This document shows positions 51,051-61,222 of a stretch of 64,000 nt of DNA, in pieces; positions within the stretch are counted from its first letter, which is position 1; each line of letters opens with the position of its first letter. Below the pieces are notes generated by a model. The model ran no database searches. It saw nothing but the letters and a program-made list of their open reading frames with translations, and was not told the origin of the DNA. Source of the DNA: Paralithodes platypus (lineage: Eukaryota > Arthropoda > Malacostraca > Decapoda > Lithodidae); assembly GCA_032716605.1 (NCBI GenBank), contig CM064523.1, positions 39,126,026 to 39,190,025 on the forward strand, written 5' to 3'. The position numbers and the translations under genes are program-made.

Positions 51051-51329
51051 TAGTACGTAAGATATGTCTATATTCGCAATTTGAGGTTTTGACATTAAGA
51101 CGGGATTAAGACTTTCCTTTATAAAAAACAGAACTCCTCCTCCATTTCTATTGATCCGACTTTTCTCAAACATTGTATAACCAGGAAGCGTATATTGGGC
51201 TAAAAAGTCTCTGTCTTCCGTATTTAACCAAGATTCTGTAATGCCGATTATATCATAATGTTCTGTAAACACGATTTCCTCTAGATCTGAAAATTTATTG
51301 CGTATGCTACGAGCATTTACATAAAACAC
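51051..51329 (-). pseudogene. CR1 ORF2: endonuclease, N-terminal part
   Basis: The frame begins FYVNARSIRNKFSDLEEIVF, then YDIIGITESWLNTEDRD (catalytic Glu in TESW) and GYTMFEKSRINRNGGGVLFF, the first half of the LINE endonuclease. It is cut by the MITE insertion at 51050. The start codon is uncertain, because the frame upstream may extend toward ORF1. Confidence 0.8.
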
Positions 51330-51433
51330 CTTAAGAGTATTAGAGTTGGATGTTACTGATTGTGCATTGTCTGAATTTTCAGTTCGTATTTGACTTACAC
51401 TACCCTGTCTGGGGTCTGGTTGACCCTGTTTTT

Positions 51434-52393
51434 TTAACGGAAATCCTTGACTGCATCGTTCAGCAGACGACCAAGACGTGCAGCTCCTACTTCATTGAGA
51501 TGTACACCATCTCCTGAAAACAAAGATTTATCATAGTAAAAATGATCCCACGTGTCGACAAAGCCGATGTCCTCCTCCCTGCAGAGTTTGGCTAGCCGTC
51601 GATTTGTACTGGTAGCTATGTTGTAGAATCGGTTTTCTACATCAATCCGGGGAACAATTCCTGAAATTAAGATTCTATTAGATTTTTCCTTGAAGGACCT
51701 GATCAGCCGCCGGTACTTGCAAAGTAGTTCCTCTGACCGCGTCCGTTGGACATCGTTAGATCCAACGTGGATGATGTACGTAGTGCTTGCGGGGGCGAGC
51801 CTGGAAACCTCTTCCTCAGCCGCAACAATGTCGTCCATGCCGCCACCTGGGATACAGAATCGCTTTCTGGTCCTGGGGGTCCTGGCGCAGAACTCGGTTA
51901 GTTGGCCACGGACCATGGAGTCGCCCACAAGCCGAACTTCTTCCGTTTCCTCTTCCTCGTCAATAGCCAGAATTTTGAAGCGGTTTTGGCATGTTGTCGG
52001 GATGACCTTCCTGGTACTGGTACTGGGATGCACATTGTTTCTCACTAACTGAAAGTTGTCCTGGGGGGGAGTGAGAGTAGAGTCATTATTATTATCTGCA
52101 ACATCTAAGGTAGCTGCTGGTGTGGGTACCGGTACCGGTACTGTATGCACTGGAATGGCGGTTGACATCGTAGTGGTTTCTTGGGCCGAGGGCACTCCTA
52201 CGTTGAGTGTGGCAAATTCTTGAAGGGATTCAAGCTTCGTAGTCAGGGCATCGATCTTGCGGTGAGCTGCATTCAATTCATCCGCAATCTTCTCTCGGAG
52301 CTGGCAAAATCTACAAATTTGGACATCAGTATCAACAAACATGGTAGGGCCAAATTTACCGGAACAACTCGTGCAGGTTCGTTGCGGCGCCAT
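51434..52393 (-). CDS. CR1-type ORF1: zinc-finger-like, coiled coil, SGNH esterase
   Basis: I choose the ATG at 52393 (MAPQRTCTSC). An upstream in-frame ATG at 52453 would add 20 codons that come from the tandem monomer. From the longer start, C27-x2-C30 and C47-x2-C50 form a PHD-like zinc-binding pair. A helical stretch follows (LREKIADELNAAHRKIDALT), then a Pro/Thr linker. The C-terminal half is an SGNH/GDSL hydrolase: VGDSMVRG (nucleophile Ser at 179), GGGMDD, VGSND (231-234) and DGVHLN (Asp-His at 315-318). All four blocks are intact. Such ORF1s bind element RNA, and the esterase function in retrotransposition is unresolved. Confidence 0.85.
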   Translation of the reverse strand: MAPQRTCTSCSGKFGPTMFVDTDVQICRFCQLREKIADELNAAHRKIDALTTKLESLQEFATLNVGVPSAQETTTMSTAIPVHTVPVPVPTPAATLDVADNNNDSTLTPPQDNFQLVRNNVHPSTSTRKVIPTTCQNRFKILAIDEEEETEEVRLVGDSMVRGQLTEFCARTPRTRKRFCIPGGGMDDIVAAEEEVSRLAPASTTYIIHVGSNDVQRTRSEELLCKYRRLIRSFKEKSNRILISGIVPRIDVENRFYNIATSTNRRLAKLCREEDIGFVDTWDHFYYDKSLFSGDGVHLNEVGAARLGRLLNDAVKDFR

Positions 52394-52409
52394 GACGATA
52401 TAATCACAA

Positions 52410-53215
52410 TATGCCTGAAAATCACAAAAATTTATGTTAGCAAAATGGTACAATTAAAGCCTGAAAATCACAAAAAATGTATGTTAGCAATGTGATACAA
52501 TTAATTCCTGAAAATCACACAAAATTTTGTTAGCAATATGATAAAATTAATATGCCTGTAAATCACAAAAAATATGTTAGCAATAGAACACAATTTATGC
52601 CTGAAAATAAAACAAAAATTGTTGTTAGCAGTATGACACAGTTAAAGCCTGAAAATCACAAATGGACTAGACATTTTTTACAAAATTTACTGGAAAAAAA
52701 AGTGGGAGAGGGTTAATGTAGCCTAGTGAAAAAACTGGAAAACAGTATACAGTACAGTAACAAAAAATATTTGTTAGCAATATGGTACAATTAATGCCTG
52801 TAAATCACAAAAAGAATATGTTAATCACAAAAAGAATATTATGGCTGTAAATCACAAAAAATATGTTAGCAATAGAACACAATTTATGCCTGAAAAAAAA
52901 AATTGATGTTAGCAGTATGACACAGTTAAAGCCTGAAAATTGTAAATGGACTAGTAATTTGTTACAAAATTTACTGGAAAAAAAAGTGGGAGAGGGTTAA
53001 TTTAGCCTAGTGAGAAAACTGGAAATCAGTATACAGTACAGTAACAAAAAATATTGGTTAGCAATATGGTACAATTAATGCCTGTAAATCACAAACAGAA
53101 TATGTTGATCACAAAAAGAATATGTTAGCAATAGAACACAATTTTATGCCTGAAAATAAAAATAAAATTATGTTAGCTGTATGACACAGTTAGGCTAAAG
53201 CCTGTATATTAGTTT
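52410..53215 (-). promoter_or_regulatory. Tandem monomers upstream of CR1 ORF1
   Basis: A ~46-base unit around GCCTGAAAATCACAAAAAAT, TATGTTAGCAATATG and ACAATTAA repeats many times with variation. Superimposed on it, a ~300-base higher-order block (with TGGAAAAAAAAGTGGGAGAG and CAGTATACAGTACAGTAAC) occurs twice, about 52620-52920 and 52925-53215. The array abuts ORF1 and even supplies its first in-frame codons. Position suggests a 5' UTR with promoter monomers, as in some mammalian L1s; this is inference. Confidence 0.6.
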
Positions 53216-53936
53216 ATACAGTGGTCGACACAATAATAATGGAGTTGGTAATACACCTGGCAAGAGTGTGAGAGGCCTATTAATATGGTGACAAGTATCT
53301 GAAATGCGATTAATAAATAGGCTATCAAAAAGTATTACAGTAACTAAATTATTCTAACCCAAATTAAAACTATCTTGACAAATGTTAGTGTGTGCGATTT
53401 ATATAGATAACCAAGATAAAAAGTTCAACCAAGTACAGTATTGGCTAGACTTTGATATATAAAATACAAGAAGAGGGTTTGTTTATGCGTACACAGGTGG
53501 CGCTGGTATCGGCGGCGTCTCTACTAACTTGACAAATAGAATTTTGAAAAACAAACGTTTATCAGTCAAAACTAAAGTACAATGTCATGCAAGATAACTA
53601 CTGGGTGGTTTGCTAACCACTTAACTACAGTGAGGGCTAAAATATCTACAATAAGTGCTAGAACTTTATAATATGAAACAAGCAAATAGTTTGTTTACTT
53701 TAGAGCGTCGGTCGTCACTAACCGGTACAAATGTAAACAAAAGCAATCTCGATAAACAAACGTTTATCAGTCAAATACACAGCAAAATTACATGCAAAGC
53801 AACTACAGGGCAGTTAAGCTAGAGCTTAGCTACAGTTCATGCAAACAAATAAGGGGATGAGTAATGGAGTACTCAAGTTATGGTCAGATTTCGAGCAGCG
53901 AGAGCGAAGTGCTGTTGGTGAGTTGGCGCGTCGGGT
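53216..53936. other. No gene recognised
   Basis: Unassigned sequence between the CR1 monomers and an RTE fragment. A stretch with AAACGTTTATCAGTCAAA occurs twice (about 53554 and 53758), each followed by ATGCAAG-type sequence, so it is a diverged ~200-base direct repeat. Confidence 0.5.
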
Positions 53937-54654
53937 AAATGCGGGGAAGAGCAAGGTTATGGTCTTCGAAAGGGGTGAAGTAACAGAGTGTGAGGTGAAG
54001 CTGAACGGTCAGGCTATGGAGATCGTCAACTCTTTTAAGTATCTGGGCAGTGTGTTGAGTAAAGATGGGACTATGGATGAAGAAGTGCGGGAGAGGGTAC
54101 AACAAGGGAAGAGGGTTGTAGGAACTCTGAAAGCAGTAACAAGAAATAGGGTGGTCAGTATGGAAGTGAAGAAGTCCTTGCATGACAGTGTGGTAATCCC
54201 GACACTGACTTACGGAAGCGAAGCATGGACGTTGGTTGAGAGACTCAGACCTAGAGTGAGAGCAGTGGAAATGAATTACTTAAGGAGTGCGTGCGGAGTT
54301 ACATGGAGGGATAGACAGACTAATGAGGAAGTAAGAAGGAGGTGTGATGTGGAGGTAGATGTGCTGGAAAGTGTGAAAAGGAACAACTTGAGATGGTTCG
54401 GCCATATGGAACGTATGGAAAGCGAGAGAATGACTAACAGGGTGTACGAGAGCGAGGTGGAGGGACAGAGAGGGAGAGGTAGACCGAATGAGAGGTGGAA
54501 GGATGGAGTGAGGAAGTACATGAACGAAGGCGGTGCTGGTTGGAGGGAGGGGCGTCGACTGACTGGGGACAGAGGTGCATGGGGGCGGTTCGTTCGTGTC
54601 CACCCCTTCGGGGATCACGGCGTCAGGCAATAGATAGATAGATAGACTTTCTTC
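53937..54654 (+). mobile_element. RTE-type LINE, 5'-truncated, with (TAGA)n tail
   Basis: The frame from about 53937 to 54633 is open for some 230 codons: VNAGKSKVMVFERGEVTECE, NSFKYLGSVLSKDGTMDEEV, TLTYGSEAWTLVERLRPRVR, LRWFGHMERM and GRGRPNERWKD. This is the RT thumb and C terminus of the same family as 46331-48254, without the catalytic core. The 3' end has CCCCTTCGGGG and TAGATAGATAGATAG. The first ~30 codons of the longer open frame (from 53839) are not LINE. I see no clear target duplication. Confidence 0.9.
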
Positions 54655-55978
54655 CCGAGATCCTATATCCACGCTTGTTTGTTTAAGCGCTATTCCTCTT
54701 ATTGTATGAACTGTATTTATGTTCACTTGATTATTGATATAGATCATTTTGATTCTTATCGTCTAGGAATTCTAGTCTTGCATAGATCGATTATCTAATT
54801 ATTCATCAATCCGAATACACCGCTTATTGTGTGAATTCTTTACAAGACTCTGTGAACTCGTTCAGATATCTTATTATACCTTTTCGGGTACTTCAATTAG
54901 TACAACTTTGTCGTGTACGCTATTTTACCTATAATTAATTGTGTATTTAATTATTTGTATACGCTGATTTCATAGAAAGCGTTCTTCAGTATTGTTTAAC
55001 TACGCTAGTTCTGTTCACTGTACTGTTTATCCATTTTCGCTTAATAGATATTGATCCTTGATTTATTTATAATCATAGAGTAAATATTACATCTGAATTC
55101 CTCGATCCGATTTAATATTATTGCATATATTGATTGAAGAGACATACGATCAGATCATATTTTTATCAAAGTAAGTTAATAATAAGTTGAATTGTAAAAT
55201 TAAATGCGCACATCATTCCCCGTAATTTCAACTTCTTCTTCCAAGTATTAAGTTCATAGTCGCATTAATAATAAATAAAATTCCCAAGACCACAGTAACT
55301 AGAATGACCTAAGCTGTTGACCTGGTCATTAGCCACCCCTACCCGGGCTGATCTACCTGCCCACGAGCGCCCCTCACCCCCCGTGAGCGTTTCTCGAACC
55401 AACCGTTCCTGCACTTGTTTGAAATCTCAATTCACCTAATTCTCTCCTACTCGGGGAAAATCTGTGTTCTAAAAAATTAGAATACGTTAGACACTCGACT
55501 CACATATACTGTATATTATTATCAAGGGTTGACTCTATATGTTACATGTTCTTTACAATTAAGTGTATATTTCCTATTATTATATTACCACAATAGGTTA
55601 TAATTTGTTTTCCTGATTCAAGACTGAATATTTATGCATTCCTTGTGTTACTTCCTGTTCTTTATAATAGTGAAGTTAACTCTTGTGCTTAATACATCTG
55701 TGATCTCAGCATAGAAATAATTATGCAACATATTGAGAGTTCAGGAGTATATGATCAGAAACATTAAATACATCAACCCTTTTGCCATTGAATAAATTAT
55801 GTGTCCAATTACCTGCATGTTATTATTGAGTTCTGTAGCACCTGATTGAATACCTATTTCTGTGATTAAGAACGTGTTAGATGTGTTCCTGTTGAGGAAA
55901 TTTACAGTCTATGAGTCCATATCTGGATTTTAGTGCAGACTTGATAACGAGATATAAATATTATATCCCGGCATAACA
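54655..55978 (+). repeat. Probable 5' LTR of the Gypsy-type element (start unknown)
   Basis: The segment precedes a primer-binding-like CTGGCGGCAGCGGCG at 55979-55993 and ends ATATCCCGGCATAACA. A TGTTACATG at about 55535 is one possible LTR start, giving ~440 bp; AATAAA occurs near 55790. I could not find a matching LTR downstream of the element, so the call rests on the PBS-like site and the position upstream of gag. Confidence 0.4.
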
Positions 55979-55995
55979 CTGGCGGCAGCGGCGTC

Positions 55996-56801
55996 TCAAT
56001 ACTCAATACTCAAGTTTCCTTTAATGCACAGAAAACCAAGTACATTCAATTTTCTAACCGACAGAATCTCACTGACTCCCATATATTTTTTAATGATGTA
56101 AATATTCCCACTTCCCCTAGTATTGACATTCTCGGTGTAACATTAACTACTAACTTAAGCTGGACACATTATATTAGAAGCATTGCTAAGAATGCCTCTA
56201 AAAAACTGGGACTCCTGTACAGAGTTCGAGAATTCTTCACTGACGAGCAGTTGGCCGTAATATATAAAAGTCATGTGCGTTCTCAGATGGATTACTGTTC
56301 ACCTCTGTGGAGTGGAAGTGGAGTGGTTGCATTGAGGCAGTTGGACAAAATTCAAAATAAAGCTATTAGATTAATCAATAACCCTGCAATCACACAGGAC
56401 CTTCCTACATTATCCATACGAAGAAACGTTGCATCCCTTGCATTATTCTACAGATATTTTCACGGCAATTGTTCCGAGGAACTTGCTTCAATTGTGCCGC
56501 CTCTCCACATCTTTCCCCGTAGAACTAGGGTAGGTGAGAGCGTCCATGAATTTACACTTTCTCCTCCACAATGCAGAACTTCTGCTTATCAAAATTAATT
56601 AATCCCTAGAACTAATACTCTTTGGAATTCACTTCCCTTGAGTTGCTTTCCACAAACTTACAATCTACAAAAGTTTAAATCCAGTTGTTACAAACATTTT
56701 ATGAATGGAGGATGCCTTTAGGCACATGGACCTTTTTGTTTTATCTGTGTTTTTCCTTCCTCTGTTCATTGTCTCCTTAAAAAAACAAAAACAAAAAAAC
56801 A
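55996..56801 (+). pseudogene. LINE 3'-end fragment inserted in the Gypsy leader
   Basis: A frame of about 195 codons to 56598 reads FNAQKTKYIQFSNRQN, SIDILGVTLTTNLSWTHYI, SQMDYCSPLWSGSGVVALRQ and TLSIRRNVASLALFYRYFHG, the RT thumb and C terminus of a Jockey/CR1-group LINE. The 3' part matches 24645-24960, and the tail is A-rich (56778-56801). It sits between the PBS-like site and gag. Confidence 0.75.
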
Positions 56802-56878
56802 ACGGCATATCAACACGAGTGTTCTTTTTGTAAAAAAACTAATTCTGGTATTTAATTAAAGTGGTCACATAATTCAAC

Positions 56879-57754
56879 ATGACAGCAATTAGATCTCTTG
56901 ACATCCCGGCGTTCAAGCCTGAGGACTATGATTTATACACATATATGGAAATAGTCAAACCGGTCCTGGACATTATGTTCGGAAACGAGGACGCTTCTAA
57001 GATTCATACTATTATGGTAAAACTAGGGAAGTATGCAACTAAAGTGTCAGGGTATGTGCACGATAATATGCCTGGGTTAACCTGGGCACAGTTTGAAGTC
57101 TATGTGAAAGCTGCAATTAATCCAGTATTGGGGCAAACAATAGCCGATAAGAAATTGCACGAAGTCAAATACTTGGGGGATTTGGACGGTACTATTGAAC
57201 AATTGCAACAGATAGCTTTAACTGCGTTCCCAGAAGAAACCGCGGCGCAGAGGAGGAAGATAATATTCAAGGCACTTGTGAGAATTTTGCCTGACCCAGT
57301 GGCCGACCACTTCTCAATCGTCGAGCCAACCAATTATGACGCGGATCTGCCTGTGATCAGAAGAATCATGGCACTATGGAAGTCCAGGGAACAAACCAAG
57401 ATTGCAGTGATTAGCAAAGTCACCACTCATCCAACCACCAACACAGCTCCCATTAGTGATCCAGTAGCTCCTCGTGCAAATGACAAAGCAGAAGACTGGG
57501 CCCGGATTCGACCAGCGGATTGGAAGCCCTGTTCCGGACCATGCATGCTGTGGTCATTGAAGAGGTCGTTTAATGAATTAACCAAGAAGAGGACCAGCAC
57601 TCCAAGTTGGTGGGCACAAATTCCCTGGATCAAACCGCGTCAGATTGCAACCATAACAGAAGACGGGACGGCAAGCATAGAAGAAGAAATCACCGAAGAA
57701 GGAGCTAAACAATATCAGCCTGAATCCCTTGGACCAGAACCACTGGATTTTTAG
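56879..57754 (+). CDS. Gypsy gag-like protein
   Basis: The 291-codon frame begins MTAIRSLDIPAFKPEDYDLY and continues with a helical region (AQFEVYVKAAINPVLGQTIA, EETAAQRRKIIFKALVRILP) resembling Gypsy capsid domains. The C-terminal part has CSGPCMLWSL but no CCHC zinc knuckle, and it ends acidic. It would form the particle that packages element RNA. Position between the leader and protease supports the call. The frame is intact. Confidence 0.65.
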   Translation: MTAIRSLDIPAFKPEDYDLYTYMEIVKPVLDIMFGNEDASKIHTIMVKLGKYATKVSGYVHDNMPGLTWAQFEVYVKAAINPVLGQTIADKKLHEVKYLGDLDGTIEQLQQIALTAFPEETAAQRRKIIFKALVRILPDPVADHFSIVEPTNYDADLPVIRRIMALWKSREQTKIAVISKVTTHPTTNTAPISDPVAPRANDKAEDWARIRPADWKPCSGPCMLWSLKRSFNELTKKRTSTPSWWAQIPWIKPRQIATITEDGTASIEEEITEEGAKQYQPESLGPEPLDF

Positions 57755-57783
57755 GCTGCCCCCCCAAACAAATAGTCGTAACC

Positions 57784-58468
57784 ATGGCAGGGGCTCATGA
57801 CGGGACATCGGATAATGGTCTTCCGGTGTACAAGAAAATCACACTGAATGGGGTGAAAGTTCGACTTCTTATAGATACGGGGGCTTCCCGATCTTGCCTG
57901 TTCCTTCCTTTCTTTCGAAAGCATAAATTTGTTTCTCGGACAAATACAATCTTCCTCCATTATCCTTGTAAGTGTAAACGATCAAGTTATTCCCAATCTT
58001 GGTAAAACCCTTCCACTCTATGTAAACACCCCTCTCCCAAATCACAGAGTTAATCATTCTTCGTGATTTATGATCCCAGTGAGACTAAATACGATGGTTA
58101 TTTAGGCCTCGACCTTCTGATATCCTTGAGTGCCTCAATAGATTGCAGGCACCGGACTTAACTTTTAGTCCACCTTCCAAACCTGAAAAAAAAACTCCCT
58201 TGATACAATTAAGCAGCTCAAATCACAGCCCTTGCTTACCTCTCTCCCCGTCACTGCTGCAATCCAAAGTAATGAACAAATCCTCCCCCTCCAACCTCAT
58301 ATCATCTCTCCAGCAATTATTTCTACCACCATAAAAGTCCCTCCACATCATGAAAAATGGATACCTTTAGTACCCACCATAGAAGGAGATGTCCTTTTGA
58401 CCCCACACCTCCAAAGCCCTTTCAATGGGGTATGCCTAACCTCCTAGCCCTCTACCAAATCGATTAAA
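57784..58468 (+). pseudogene. Gypsy protease region, disrupted
   Basis: The frame 57784-58005 contains YKKITLNGVKVRLLIDTGAS near residues 16-35. LIDTGAS is the aspartic protease active site. The frame then runs out, and related sequence continues in other frames (ETKYDGYLGLDLL near 58090). Stops in all three frames before 58469 show that this stretch is decayed. It would cut Gag-Pol. Confidence 0.7.
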
Positions 58469-61219
58469 TTGCATCAAGATAGCAACATTTCCGACAAACC
58501 AATCACTTTGCCAAAAGGACTTGCCATTGGTGAACTTCAAATGTATTCTGAAGAACTGTCTGTTCCAACAGATTCTTCCCCTCCATATAAAAACCCTCTC
58601 TCTGGTATTCCTACCAATCTCACTCTTGACCAACAAACTGTCCTCAGAAACCTCCTCATTTCCTATCAAGATATTTTCACTACTTCTAGTCGTGATATGG
58701 GGAAAACAGACAAGTTACATCACCCCATTTATACCGTAGGGCAGCCGATTAAACAGCCCATCCGGAGGAAAAACCCTATCCAACGACAAGAAGAGGAGAA
58801 ACAAGTACAAGATATGCTCGCCACAGGTGTAGTCAAGGCATCCACAAGCCCTTGGTCGTCTCCGGTAGTACTGGTCTGGAAGAAAGACGGATCCACATGC
58901 TTCTGCATTGATTACAGGCAGCTCAAAGATGCCACCATCAAGGACGCCACACCACTCCCACGAATTGACGACTCTCTGGATTCGTTGCTTGGGGCAAGGT
59001 GGTTCACCACTCTGGACCTACAAGCAGGATATTGGCAAGTTCCAGTATTGCCAGAACACCAGCAAAAAACAGTTTTCTCCACCAGCCAAGGCCGACTGTA
59101 TGAGTTCACAGTGTTGCCATTTGATCTGTGTAATGGCCCAGCTACGTTTTCCAGGTTAATGGAATCAGTACTGCAAGGACTCACCTGGGAGACCTGCCTT
59201 GCATTCTTAGATGACATTATCGTTTTCGGGAAAACCTGGGCCGAACATTTATAGTGACTGGAGCAAGTTTTCCAAAGAATCAGAGATGCTAGCCTTAAAC
59301 TTAAGCCATCCAAATGTACTCTGGCTAAGAATAAAGTAAATTTTCTGGGGCATATTGTCTCAGAACAAGGGATAACACCAGACCCCAGTAAACTAGAAGC
59401 TATAAGTAAAGTCACCCCTCCAACTAACGTTAAAGGAGTACAAGCTTTTCTCGGGTTAGCCTCATACTACAGAAGATTTGTTAAAAATGTCGCCACCATT
59501 GCCAAACCTTTACATGACCTCACCAAAAAAGAAGAACCTTTCAAGTGGACTGATGAACGTCTTCAAGCCTTCAACGATCTCAAGGATAAACTAGTAGCAT
59601 CTCCAGTGGTCTCCTTTCCAGACTATACCCGGCCATTCCGGTTATATACTGATGTGTCACAATTCGGAATCGGTGCCATTCTGGGTCAAACACGATATGG
59701 AAAAGAGCATATAATTGCTTGTGCAAGCCGCACACTCAATCTGGCAGAAGTAAATTATCCTGTCACAAAATGGGAATGCCTGGGTATGATATGGGCCCTC
59801 CAATACTTCAAAGCGTACCTGGCCGGAGTCAAGGTCACATTAATTACGGACCACCACGCCCTTCAATGGCTCCGTAAGTCTGACACAAAAAATGCTCTGA
59901 CAGTCAGGTGGAGAGAATCGCTAGAAGAGTTTGATATAGACATTGTTTATCGCCCAGGGAAACTTCATACTAATGCGGATGCGCTTTCTCGCATGCCCAT
60001 CAATTCCTTCCAAGATGACCTTCAACACGACGAGAAGCCACACCCAATACTTGCCATTCATCATCAAGATTCCTTGGATGACAGCCAGCAAGAGGTGTTA
60101 CATTCATTCCAACGACAAGAGAAACCTGGCTGGATGCCACGCAAGATATTCACTCAATTGACCAGACGAGGTGATAATTTGTTCACCATTGATGGCAGAA
60201 TCATCATCACTCCACAAGCTGCCCTATCCACCATGCACTCTATCCATATGGACAATGGAATTCATCTTGCCCAACGGAAACTTATCACCACGTTTCAACA
60301 GGTATACTGGACTCCATCCTCATATATAACTGCCAAGCGCATCACTGAAGCTTGCAAAGCATGTGGATTAGGCAAGGATAGAACCCGCACAGCTGGTCCT
60401 GCAGGAAAATTAGTCACCTCTAAGCCATGGCAATTACTTGCAGTTGATGTCATGGGCCCCATTGATGGTAATCAGGGATTTAAGTATATAATCACCTTTG
60501 TCGACACTTACTCTAAATATGTCATCGCTTGCCCGGCGAAAGAACATTCAGCCATTGCCGTTGCAGAAGCCCTTATTCAACATGTGTTTCCATATTTTGG
60601 GTTACCCGATGCTATTCATTCTGAAAATGCACCTGAATTCACCAGTAACATATGGTCTCAATTATCACAAATGTGTGGTTTCAAGATAAGCCATTCCTCT
60701 CCATACTGGCCTCAAGGGAACTCAATATGCGAGAGAAGTCATAGGACCATCGCCAACCAAATCCGGACCAGACTACAACAAATGGACTCCAAAGATTGGC
60801 CAAGTCAGGTGAAAATTGTGCAATGGGAAATCAACACATGCCCTCGAGAAGACGGGATTTCACCTCATGAACGGGTGTTAGGAGTAACACCATTACTACT
60901 TCTTCTCCGTCATTTAGCTGCCCCGTATGAACCCTCCTCCAACTTTGATCAGTCATTAGTTCATCTAAAAAAACGTCTCCGTCAAATCCAATATGTCCAA
61001 GATCTACAGCCAGATGAGACTCCCAAAGCCAGTCCTCATTGTGTCGGCGATCTAGTTATGATTGCTCAATTACCTGTACCGTCCAAATTCAAACCAAGAT
61101 TTAAAGGTCCCTTCGAAATTTTAACTGTACCAAATTGCTACCAGGTTATAGTTAATTATTTTGGTGAGTCGCGCACATACCGTTACAGACATGTCCGTAG
61201 ATTTCAGCCCGTTGATTAG
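58469..61219 (+). pseudogene. Gypsy pol: RT, RNase H, integrase; tandem stops
   Basis: One register runs from 58469 to 61219, broken only by TAG-TGA at 59252-59257. RT motifs before the break: VKASTSPWSSPVVLVWKKDG, WFTTLDLQAGYWQVPV (first Asp) and CLAFLDDIIVFGK (FLDD). After it come VNFLGHIVSEQGITPDPSKL and GVQAFLGLASYYRRFVKNVA. Counting from 59606: RNase H at 14-17 (YTDV) and 81-83 (TDH), the integrase zinc motif at 214-253 (HMDNGIH, CKACGLGK), and core LLAVDVMGPID (Asp 281), IHSENAPEF (337-345) and ERSH (Glu 377). The second catalytic Asp is Glu here (SEN, usually SDN). A GPY/F-type motif, KFKPRFKGPFEIL, is near the end. This copy is therefore inactive. Confidence 0.9.
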
Positions 61220-61222
61220 AAT

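Larger units (their letters stand above)
45914..53215 (-). mobile_element. CR1/L2-type LINE, near full length, with nested insertions
   Basis: On the minus strand the order is tandem monomers (53215-52410), ORF1 with zinc-finger-like, coiled-coil and SGNH esterase domains, ORF2 endonuclease and RT, then a 3' end with the short tandem repeat ACAAAGTACAAAGG (plus strand). An RTE LINE (46331-48254) and a TTAA MITE (50568-51046) have inserted into it. Excluding these, its length is about 4.9 kb. Frameshifts break ORF2, and ORF1 is intact. Confidence 0.85.
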
